From Liolophura sinensis (lineage: Eukaryota > Mollusca > Polyplacophora > Chitonida > Chitonidae), in the NCBI RefSeq assembly GCF_032854445.1, contig NC_088301.1, positions 26,272,402 through 26,336,401 on the forward strand: a DNA stretch of 64,000 nt. The letters run 5' to 3'. Numbering within the stretch: position 1 is the first letter of the stretch; the number at the start of each line of letters is the position of its first letter. Of this stretch, positions 23,801 to 35,800 are shown in pieces. Made by a program: the position numbers and the translations under genes. The notes below the pieces were generated by a model. That model was not told where the DNA came from. It did no database searches and saw only the letters and a program-made list of their open reading frames with translations.

Positions 23801-26800
23801 TAACACCCAAGTCCTAATGGCCACTCTTTCCCTGTTCCCATGGGACCACACAAGGAAATTTGATAACAAATCACAGATAAAGCTGCATAATAAGTATCAT
23901 GTTTACAAGTGGCCCACAGACCAAGAGCTTTGATATCAAACCAGGAATCTGGTCTGCTATATCTAAAGCATGGCTGGAATCTTTGTCAACCAGATGCTAT
24001 CAAAATGATTTACTTTTGTCACTTTATGCCGTCAGTTTCTAGGAAATTGCACTGCCAGATCCATAGATTGGTTTTCCTGCAGCCGCATACGTTAGTGTCC
24101 TTTCTTCTGCCTATTTAATGAGATGAGATGACATTTCTGGAATACGTCTTTAAAAATATGACTTGAACACCTGAGCGCGGCTGAGTGCTGGAACTTGACA
24201 GAGGGCAGGAGGTTTATTGGAGTAATATTACTAGAGCTACTCTGGCCGTTATTAATTGCCATATATGTGCATGCAGCTTATTGTCTCCCTGCCAACATCG
24301 TTAGTGTATCGGATATACATATAGTATCCTTTCAGTTCTTCTGTGCATTCGGTCCCCATTCAGTTTTATGGTAAGTTCCAGTTTTACTCCAGTCAGTTTT
24401 ATTGTAAGTTCCAGTTTTACTCCAGTCAATTTTATTGTAAGTTCCAGTTTTACTCTAATCAGCTTTATGGTAAGTTCCAGTTTTACTCCAATCAGTTTTA
24501 TTTTAAGTTCCAGTTTTACTCCAATCAGTTTTATGGTAAGTTACAGTTTTACTCCAGTCTACTGCCCCAGTCAGAGTCGAACTTTGTATTCACAGCATAC
24601 AATAGGCAAGGAGGAGATTTTGGTAATTTAAGCAGATTTGGCGTACATCAATTACCTAAACATTAGTGTAGGTGGCTGGTTCACATTTTTGCTTCAATCT
24701 ACTTGTTTTGTGAAGCCCTGAAATTGGCCCAACCTGGGACTATTATTCCTAGGCCCAACCAACCAATGTTTTGTCCCCAAAATCAAATTAAGAATTGCAT
24801 AAATTGCACAGAAAATCACTCTTTTATATGCAAAAAGATTGAGGAATTAGGGTGTGCATATAGCCATACTGACACCTTATCACTGTAACAGTATCACTGT
24901 AACAATATCGCTGTTACAATCTACATGATCAATCAATAACCTTTCTGCTTCTGCTTTCAAAATTAGTGTAATTTGTCGATCGTCAAAATAGTTTCCCTTT
25001 TCAAAGAAATATCTGAGACATGGCGATTAGCATGAATTGTTATCCTTTCAAGATTAACATTTCTAAGTAATCTGTTAATCTAGCTGGAAACCTCCAACAT
25101 GTATGTGTACCTTCAGATATCTGATCATGAACACCTGTTGTACATTTCTCTGATGTCTCCCCTCCCCCTCACACTCGCAGATGGTACCATCTGAGCGATA
25201 CTGCATGTTCGATCTATTTCCCATTATTATTCCCTGCAGAGTTTTTTTTTTACTTTTCTGTTTCACTCTGGTGTTATTTATAGATTAGTGATTTACAACA
25301 GATGATAGTTTTCCTGTGAAGTCTACGCGTGTTTCTGCTTAAGATCAATATTACAGTCTGAACGTACCTGGTGTAGTACTAGGGCTGCTTTCATGGCAAA
25401 CATTGGTTGAATAAACCAGGTGCACTAACCTTTGCACAGGTGATTTTTTTTTCTTTCTTTTTTTTAACCATTAAATTGAATTTTGTTTTTAACCCATATA
25501 ATGAAAGTAAGGAATAAAAAGCTCTGTCTGTCTGTCTGTCTGTCTGTCTGTCCGCCCATATGTCAGGTTTCGGATTTTGTGCAATAGTGGCTTCAAACAT
25601 TGCCTGATAGCCCCTTCCAAACTGTCAATCAAGTTGATAGGTTTCATGCAAGTATGTACTGAGTATGTGAGACACTTGTGGATTGAGCACATCGTTTGGT
25701 CTATTAAAATTTAAATAACATTTGACATTATCCCCTGAGTATACTTGACAATATATGTATGATGTACTGTATTGGTTAGTGGCTAGCGCACATAAGGACC
25801 CAGGAGCCTCTCACTAAATGCGGTCGCTGTGAGTTCAAGTCTAGTTCATGCTGGCTTCATCTCCGCCCGTACGTGGGAAGGTCTTCCAGCAACCTGCGAA
25901 TGGTCGTGGGTTTCCCCCAGGTTGTACCCGGTTTCCTCCCACCATAATGCTGGCTGCCAACGTGTAAGTGAAATATCCTTGAGTACGGCGTAAACACCAA
26001 TCAAATATATCGAAACAAATGTCTCCAGACATTTTCATGCATAAAAAAAGCAGATATGCTGAAATCATTTTGAAAGCAGTCAAAGGTTAATCTTGTGGAT
26101 GTGACATACAAATTGATTCATTCTTCGTCAGATTTGCTGAGTAAGCATGTAAGCCTATAACCTGTATATAATCAGCAGTGCAACAGTTACCTCTTTATTA
26201 CCAGAATTAAAAAAAGTTAAGGCTCAGTTCTGTGCTAAAGTACATGCAACAAAGGTTGAATGGACCAAAGAGGGGTCTGAATTTATAACAAACAGCGTAA
26301 GTGGGAAGGTCTGGCAGAAACCTGCGGATGGTTGTGGGTTTCCCCCGGGCTGCCCGGTTTCCACTCACCATAATGCTGACTGCCGTCGTATAAGTGAAAT
26401 ATTCTTGAGTACGGCGTAAAACACCGATCAAATAAATAAATAAATATAACAAACAGCTGGTTTTCATTGATAAGAGCCTCTCATTATCTAACTAGGATTG
26501 GCATGGATGTTGTGTTTGTGACACTAAGTGCAGATAGCCTTGAGGGACTTTCGTGTAGTATATCATTTGACATTACTTATGCGAAGAAGAATTCTTCTCA
26601 TGCACTTTTAAGTGTATTAATCAAACGTCTGTCAAAAGAAGGTCAGAATTTTTCTTTGTATCAATGATATCTATATATGTAACATGATAAAAGGCTATGT
26701 TCAGTTTCTGTTACATATGTTACAACACATGAACCATTGTTACATAACAGTCTTTACTATTTTTGTTCATTTGAAGAAGTGATAGTAATGTTTAATTAGG

Positions 26801-29800
26801 AATTATTTTTTGTACAGTTCTATTTTTATTTTATTATTTTCAGTGTGTAATTTTTTCTAATTATGTATTTTAAGAAATTTCATTTGATAAGGTTTTTGGT
26901 TTAGTTAATTTTGTTTGATATACATGGGGTGTATTTTAAGAAATTTCATCAGATATGTTTGTGTTATTTTAAGTTTGTTATATAGGGGTATATCTTTATT
27001 AACCCAATGTTACATGGAAGGGGAGTTCATTGTGAGACATAGTGAGTGTGGGAGGTTTGTGATGGGGGTGGGTCGATCGAGCGTGGTGTTTTGCTATATT
27101 TGGCTCGCCTTGGTTTTTGTTTGATGTCATGATTGAGTTGAATTCGAACACACTAGTAGAGAACTCTGGGGGCAAGGCTGTTTATAAGTTTTGTGTGGTT
27201 CACAGACTTACAGTCATTCAGTAATCAGTTCTGATTGAACTCGCAGACACCCAGGTTAAGATTTTGGGCCAAACTATTAAATCCGTGGCCAATTGTCATG
27301 GTGAGCCGTTGATTTTCCCTTACACAAGCCCCGTTTTGACTTTCAAGTACATTCATTAAAACTGTTCAGTGACAGCTGTCAGTTGCCTCCTGCGCATTCA
27401 TGTTGTCACAGATGTGTCGTAGTTTAGTCCAGTTCAAACTTGAACTTCTACATCATTAGCATATTTGATTTACAACACCTACGTAAACTTGAATTTATGG
27501 CGTTCTGCCTATCACCATTTACTAGCTTTGTATGTAAATATTTTTCGAAGTTTTAGCATATTAGCATATTCAGCTGTATTGTATACTACGCATGTTCTCA
27601 AGGTTTGAAATTAACAAATGATAAGCTGGGCCGAGGTCGATGGAATATTGGTCAGGACAGTAGTTTTAATAAAAAATTCCTGCTGTGACATGCCAGTGAT
27701 TTATTAACTTTGAAATCTGTTGCATGGGGTCATACCCACATTTATTATAAGCAGCCATCTAAGACATACCTTTTCCTTGATGTTACACATTTTATAAACA
27801 AAAATTAATCTCTGTAGAGTGTAATCATGATTTTCTTTATTTAATTGAAAGACCAGCAAATACCAAGGAAGACGCAGTAGGCCTTGAAGGACACTAGTCT
27901 TACTAGCCAGTGAAATTTATGTGGGTTATTTGGGCTTCTGTAATACTACATCTGGGCTTAAATTTGAAACAATAGTTGAATTTTGTTTGATTTAAGAAAA
28001 AAAAAAAGAACACATCTGTTTTCACCAGTGCAATATACATGTATGTGTTTACAAGAGTTAAAGTAACAAAAAAAAAACAAAAAATTATAGTTGATTGGTT
28101 CTGGTGTGAGTTTACACATATACAACTCGGACAGACATGCCGATGAAAAGAGGGCTAAGAAAGAGCTGAGAAGTAATTAAAATCTTCCACCGTAGCCGAA
28201 GACATTGTCCCATTGAGGTAACATCTGTATTTTTTTTATTGTCCAGAATGCATTTCTGTCGCGGTCTATTTGAGGCTAGCATGAACAATGGCTTTACTTT
28301 GCTGATGTCACAGTTTTCCCAACCACCAAATTATGGAGGGTAACATGTGTTCCTAATAGGGCTGAACAAGCCCAGAAAGGACCCAGGTAGTGAAGTGGTA
28401 ATACCTGGCTGGTCATTATGGCTTTTAAATTAACTCCCCAGTCTCTTCCCTCCCCCATCACCAGCCTTTTCCCTCCCCCCCACCACCAGCCTGTTCCCTG
28501 CTCCACCACCAGCCTCTTCTTTTTATNNNNNNNNNNNNNNNNNNNNNNNNNNNNNNNNNNNNNNNNNNNNNNNNNNNNNNNNNNNNNNNNNNNNNNNNNN
28601 NNNNNNNNNNNNNNNNNNNNNNNNNNNNNNNNNNNNNNNNNNNNNNNNNNNNNNNNNNNNNNNNNNNNNNNNNNNNNNNNNNNNNNNNNNNNNNNNNNNN
28701 NNNNNNNNNNNNNNNNNNNNNNNNNNCTTTTATGTCACACCGGATGTAATTGTGCAGTATTTAGCTATCAGATTGAAATCTTGTGGAGTGCATTGAGATA
28801 AAGTGCTCCTCACACTCTTCCCTACCCCACCCCAAATCCATCCTCCCACACCAACCCAAATCCAGCCTCCCTACCCCACCCCAAATCCAACCCCCCACCC
28901 CAACCCAAATCCAACCTCCCACAGCTTTATAGTGTACATGAGTTTGCTATAAATGGTTTCAACATAGTACGGCCTTCACATTGCTTGCACACTTTCCAAG
29001 TTGATACGAATAATTATTTGAAATGTTTAACATGAAACAGATTTTGCCTGGTTAGCCATACAACATTGAGTTGAGAACAGATTCTTGAAATGTAAATGAA
29101 GAAAAGTCGGTTAGTGCACTAGCACAGCATAATGACCCAGGAGTCTTTCACCAATGCGGTCGCTGTGAGTTCAAGTCCAGCTCATGCTGGCTTCCTCTCC
29201 GGCTGTACGTGGGAAGGTCCTTCCAGCCAGGCTGGCTGCTGTCGTATAAGTGAAATATTCTTGAGTATGGCGTAACACACCAATCAAATAAATAAATAAA
29301 TGAAGAAAGCTGTAAATATTTTGGATATGAACATTTGATGCTAGCAAGACAAAGTTACAATCACTAACATGACCTCAAAACAACATTATAAGCATTAGAC
29401 AGGTACATGTATCTGCATAAATGTGAACAAAAAGAGAAAAAAAAATAGATATTGATGAATCAGATAATCTGTCTTCACGATTCATTCGTCTAGCATGTGT
29501 GTATTAGTTGCAACTCCCCAAATTAGCAACCTTAGTCATATTATTAAAGTCATTGGGACTGGGGTCATCCCTGATTCATAAACAAGTGTGATGTCCATAA
29601 TTAATTATGCAAATGTACACGTAAGCATGGCGGCATATTGAATATTATCTTGTCTGGATCCTCCCAAATATTCCGTCTGCCGTGTATCTTTACAAGTTGT
29701 CATGTACGCCCGTTGAGATGGGGATTTTAACCACAATCTCTACTGCTGCACCTGCTTGCAGTTTTTGACATATTGTGTGATGGCAATAAAGTCTTTGTCC

Positions 29801-32800
29801 TGCGGTCTTGGGCTTGTTACAGCCTTAAGTTCTTCACCACACCTTTACAGATGTTGGGTTGGGGGGGGGGGGGGGTCATTAGGTACAAATGCATCACTCC
29901 ATATGACACGTCAGCTTTGTGATGAGGAGAGCACGGTGAAAGGGAGGTAATTCAGAGAGAGTGTGACATGACAGAAATGGCTACTTTTGAAACCTGAGCT
30001 GTCAGACTATTACTATTGATTACATAATGACTCACCCGCTACTCCATGTCTAAGAACCAGTCAGATTTTTTCTCCGCACTTACTGATGGGAGTTCAAAAT
30101 CGTTGAAGACTGACTTGTGGCTTATGGATGCTGTCTGTATTCAGATAAGATTTTAAAAAAAAATAACAATCTCTGATAGACGTTAATTATAATTGTCCTG
30201 GCAGTGGGCGGAAGAAAGAAGAGAAGTCCTCCAGTGAACTACACTTTTTAAGAACGAATTACTCAACTTATTCGAGAAAAAGCTGAGTAGAAGCAACAAA
30301 ATGTGTACATCATCATGATGTGAGAAAATTGGATTCAATATGACACGCAACTGTTTTTGTCTCCAGTTTTTTTTTTTTTACCACCCTTTAATATGCATTC
30401 TCAAGAAGGCAAATTCTGCGCATAATCTCATTTCAAACCACGTAGAACATGACACTGTATTAAATACCTCAATATTATTGACCCATATGTTCAGAGGATT
30501 CAGGTTTGAAAAAAAAAAAAAAAAAAAAATGGCCCATACGTACAGTCGTAATGATTTTACTCAGAGTATTGATTATGTTAAAGCTCACCCATATTTGTGG
30601 CTCGCTGGCTGACGTGGAGGCTAGTTTACGTGTTTTACGGGGGTGGGTTGTAGGCCGGTGTCGATATATTCTTACTATAGGAAATAAGGAAAGTGGGGCC
30701 ATTTTTATGTGAAACAGTGGCACTCCATAAGCTGCTGTGTGTACAACTGTTTGTTTGAGCTTTTAATGTAATAAAAGTAAGCAGCTGATATTACCTACGT
30801 AAGAATGTAAGAAATGATGTTGATGTTTTTGTGTAGGTGGTAGTAACTGTAAACCCCCTGGGGCTGCACACCTGTCTGTATAGGGCTTAGGATTTCACTC
30901 ACGGGAAGTAAAATGGACAGGACAGGATTTAAGGGTAATCTTTACTCAAATCTGTGATAGCCAGAGACTGTCTTGAACAAACAGATTTTGACAGCTCAAA
31001 TCTGACCACTAGCCCTTGATCAGTCAGATGAAATCCAGGTTCTTCTGGCACATTTTTGCTGCCTTCTTGTGTCAGGAGGTTTTCGGGCGCCTAGTGAGAT
31101 ATGTTATGATTTCCTCTGAGCTCTGCCCTTTCTGTTTGGGCACATTCTGGTTTGCCCCTCGGTTTAATTTATTCTATGTGTTTTTTTCCTTGGCCTCTGT
31201 ATGATTGCCTCTGCGCTCTACATGCCTCTGACCTCTCATGGTTTCCATTGGACCTCTCATGGTTTCCATTGGACCTCCCATGGTTTCCATTGGACCTCCC
31301 ATGGTTCCATTGGACCTCCATGGTTTTGCCAGTTCTTTGTGGTTTTTCCTGGACGCTGCATGACTTCATCTGGACTCTGCTAGGGTTTTTTTGGCTCACC
31401 ATGGTGACTCAGCATGGCTTCCTCTAGGCTCAGCATGGCTTCCTCTAGACTCAGCATGCTTTCATCTAGGCTCAGCATGGCTTCCTCTAGACTCAGCATG
31501 GGTTCTTCTAGACTCAGCATGGTTTCCTCTAGGCTCAGCATGCTTTCATCTAGGCATAGCATGGTTTTCTCTAGGCTCAGACCTAACTTCCAATACTGCA
31601 CTGAAATATCTTGAGCACAGGGCTAAACAGCGATCAGTTGAATGAAATAACTTTCTTTATTTTATTGGGGTTTTTTTTACACTCTTTTATTTTTTTACTC
31701 CCAAATACGTTTCATTAAAAATGGTTCAGTAACAGCTGTCAATTTCCTCTAGCACATTCATGTTTTCACAGATGCCCTGATGTTCAGTTCATTTCAAACT
31801 TTAACTCCTGCCTCGTTAGCATATTTGATTTATAACACCCACGTACTTGTTAAGTTGAATGTATGGCGTTCTGTCACATACGTGAGTTTATCACCTTTTA
31901 TTGCCAGCATTTGCAAATATCTGGTATTTTGTAGTTTACATGTACCATATTCAGATGTAAAGCCACTACATGTAATCATTTTGTAGTTTACATGTAACAT
32001 ATTCAGATGTAAAGCCACTACATGTAATCATTTTGTAGTTTACATGTAACATATTCAGATGTAAAGCCACTACATGTAATCATTTTGTAGTTTACATGTA
32101 ACATATTCAGATGTAAAGCCACTACATGTAATCATTTTGTAGTTTACATGTAACATATTCAGATGTAAAGCCACTACATGTAATCATTTTGTAGTTCACA
32201 TGTAACATAGATGTAGAGACACTACATGTATTCATTTTGTAGTTTACATCTAACATATTCAGATGTAAAGCCACTACATGTAATCTCACGGCACGAATTT
32301 AACAGTGGTCTGCTAGTTCAAGGCCAGTGGAATTTTTGTCCACTAGTAGAGTTAAAAAAAGTCGTGGTTCGACTGGCTTATGATTTATCAACATTGAATT
32401 CAGTTACAAGTTCTGAAAAATGTCTAAAACATGGCTTTTACTTGGGCAGCATTTTGGGTTCTTGAAAGTAATGCCCGCATTTCTTATAAATATGGTTCAA
32501 GTGTAGGAAGATTGAATTGAAATAAATAAATTGGGATCTTTTTAGAGCCTCTTATAATCATAGTTTTTACCGCTTTGTTAGAACCACATTTTCAGAGCTG
32601 TAGCCGAGGTGGTTTGTGTGACACGGTGATTCAGGAACCTCTCACCAATGTGGTTGCTATGAGTTCAAGTCCAGCTCATGCTGGCTTTCTCTCCGGCTGT
32701 ACGAGCGAAGTTTTTTTTAAGTGTAGCATAAAGCACCAATCAAGTACATGAAATGATTAAATTAGGATTTTTTAGAGCCTATATTGATCGTTATAATCAT

Positions 32801-35800
32801 TTTCCTCCTTTAATGCAGTGTTCACGAGACCCATATTTAGATAGTTGTGAGATTTCAGCTAGTAAAAACAATTAAGACCTTAAAAGTATTAAATTCATAT
32901 CGTACATGCTTTCCAAAATCCCCACTTCTATAAAGGTATGTAAACTGTAAGAAATTGACCAGATGACCTGATATTTTACATCCTGACTAACAGGAGGGTA
33001 GATTGGATCAGTAGATCCAAATAATTTGACGTTTTATCAGAAATGTAATGTAATAAAAAAGGGCAAGCCTAAATAATAATAATAATGGCTTTATTTCAAG
33101 AGGGTAAAATACAATGCGTATACTCTGTTAACACTGGGTTGATCTACCCTGACATCCTTAGACACACACAACTTTGAAACAATATATCACACTGCATATG
33201 CATTGGAAAACATAGTAATTTGGATGGTATAAACCACTTGCAGCAAGATTTTGAACACAATATATATATATATGTAGATATACAGTAGCAAATTAAATCA
33301 ACACAAAGTACTTAAACAGTGGAATAATAATAAAAGCAAGTGTGAATTTTGCTACCATAACTATCCCAACCAATGGAAGAGATAGGTTAGTGGGAGAAGG
33401 CCCATTAGCGACCCCTTTCTATCCCCTTTGTATCCCCTCAAGAAGTTGGAACCTGCTGATACACATGTTCAAAGCACAGAATGAGTGAGTGGGTGATGGC
33501 CCTTTCCCCCTCCCCTTCTCATCTGCACATAAGCACGCTGAATGTGGTAAGTGTATATAAGGAGTGAACACACTAAAGGATAGAGGAATAGCAAAACTTT
33601 CTCCTGATTTTGTTGACAGCAAGGTGGAATACCAGCTGGGAATATTCCAAAACATTGGATTCAAAGAATTTCATGATTACCTCATTCTTCCTGAAGAAGA
33701 GAAGTGCACAGAGCAGGGGAAGCAACTCTTGGAGCAGGGAGTAGATGACATGAAACGCGCCACAAGGAAATACGCCAAGAAACAAGTGCGATGGGTAACT
33801 AACAGATTTTTGAAACGTAAGTGGAAGAGCTTGGGGAAAGAATGGTGGACACTTTATGTACTTTTGGCATGGTAATTTCGTAAGATCCCGAGGGACAATG
33901 GTTAAGGTGGCTGCCTTTCTTGTCAGAGACCGTTAGCACAGTTGGTAGAGCGTCTGTTTTGGGTGCGGTAGATTCAAGGTCAATCCTGGGTAAGACCCTA
34001 AAAAAGAGGAAGCTGCAACTTCCTCGCTTGGCGTTCAGCGTGAAGGAGATAGTGCAGACTGGTTGACTCATATCAGTATAATGGCTCGAGCAGGGCAGCT
34101 TACATGCTTTTGGTAAGTCGTCTCAGTGAAGCAGCACTAGATAAAAGAACGGTGGAAATTCATCCTGCATCAAGGAGGCACATTACATGCACTCTGAGGA
34201 TTCCTTCGTTGTCATATGACTCAAAAATTGTTAAGTATGACATTAAACCTCAAGCACTCAGTCACTCACTCACTTTGGTGTCAGAAGTGGTCAGCAGCAC
34301 CCTTAGGAACATTTATCTGGTCTTGCATGAAATTTCTTAAGAGATCACTTGCCATTCACCAATACAGCATACAGCTGAAGTTTGCTGTACTGGTAAATGT
34401 CTTGTGTCCGATGTGGGAAAGTAAAGGGGCTCTATAGCCTGGTGGTTAGCATGCTAGCGCATTACAATAACCAGGAGACCCTCACAATAACCAGGAGCCC
34501 CTCATAATGACCGAGAGCCCCTCACGATAACCAGGAGCCCCTCACAATAACCAGGAGCCCCTCACAATAACCAGGAGCCCCTCACAATGACCAGGAGCAC
34601 CTCACAATAACCGAGAGCCCCTCATAATGACCGAGAGCCCCTCATAATGACCGAGAGCCCCTCATAATGACCGAGAGCCCCTCACGATAACCAGGAGCCC
34701 CTCACAATGACCAGGAGCGCCTCACAATAACCGGGAGCCCCTCACAATAACCAGGAGCGCCTCACAATAACCGGGAGCCCCTCACAATAACCAGGAGCCC
34801 CTCACAATGACCAGGAGCGCCTCACAATAATCGAGAGCCCCTCATAATGACCGAGAGCCCCTCACAATAACCAGGAGTGCCTCACAATAACCGAGAGCCC
34901 CTCATAATGACTGGGAGCCCCTCATAATGACCGGGAGCCCTTCATAATGACCGGGAGCCCCTCACAATGACCGGGAGCCCCTCACAATGACCGGGAGCCC
35001 CTCACAATAACCGGGAGCCCCTCACAATGACCAGGAGCCCCTCATAATGACTGGGAGCCCTGCACAAATGTGACCTCATGCTGGCTTCCTCTCCTGCCTG
35101 CATACTGCCGATGATTGTGGGTTTTCACGATTTCCTTCAACCATAATGCGTGCTGACCGTAAAACACCTATCAAAGAAGTAAACTAAAATGTGTGAAAGT
35201 TTGTCAGTTATTTGGCCACAGGCAGGTGGTTTATACCAGGCACTCTGTTTCTTCAGAGTAAGTAAAAGGATGTAGAGGTAAATGTACTATAAAACATCAT
35301 ATTATTTTCTGCACCCTTGTGGTACTAAATCCCCTGGGGGATTTAAATCCCCAGGGGGATTTAATATATGCTTTCTATGTGATTTTGTACATTCATCAGT
35401 GGTGCATAATTGTAACTGTGTATTTGTTAGTGATAGGTGCCATTACTATATGTGCAGGTCCCGACCCTGATGCGTGCCCAGTGTATGCTCTTAGTGGAAC
35501 AGATATAACCAGGTGGGAGGAGAATGTCGGCTCTCCCGCCTTGGAGATTGTCTCATCTATCATAGAGGTACGTTCAAATGTCAGAAAGTGAATATTAAAG
35601 AAAAAAAAAAAAAGAAGATGAAAATAATCCAGAAATTGTACACAGAAACAGAGAATTGTTCTAAATTTGACAAAAAATATTACATGATATAGTGTCATTC
35701 AGTATCTTGTGTCCAGGGAAATGAAAGCATTACCAGAACTTGCTAAAATATGTCAGACAAAGTTATTCAGTATTTTGTTTTATTTAGAACCACATTCACA

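Larger units (their letters stand above)
17141..33619 (+). other. TRIT1 intron of 16.5 kb
   Basis: Between exons c and d. It holds most of the tandem arrays of the window, eight SINE-A copies, a MITE copy, a segmental duplication and the N gap. No other exon recognised on either strand. Confidence 0.8.

Noticed and set aside
28418-28801. 127-codon ORF running through the N gap
   Set aside because: Most of it is unknown bases; the frame is meaningless.
31380-31645. ORFs on both strands with MASSRLS and MLSLEEA repeats
   Set aside because: A 21-bp array keeps any stop-free frame open; no start context, splice or homology support.
33060-33330. AATAATAATAATGGCTTTATTTCAA region as a LINE 3' end
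   Set aside because: The form is suggestive, but no reverse transcriptase sequence or second copy was seen in the window.
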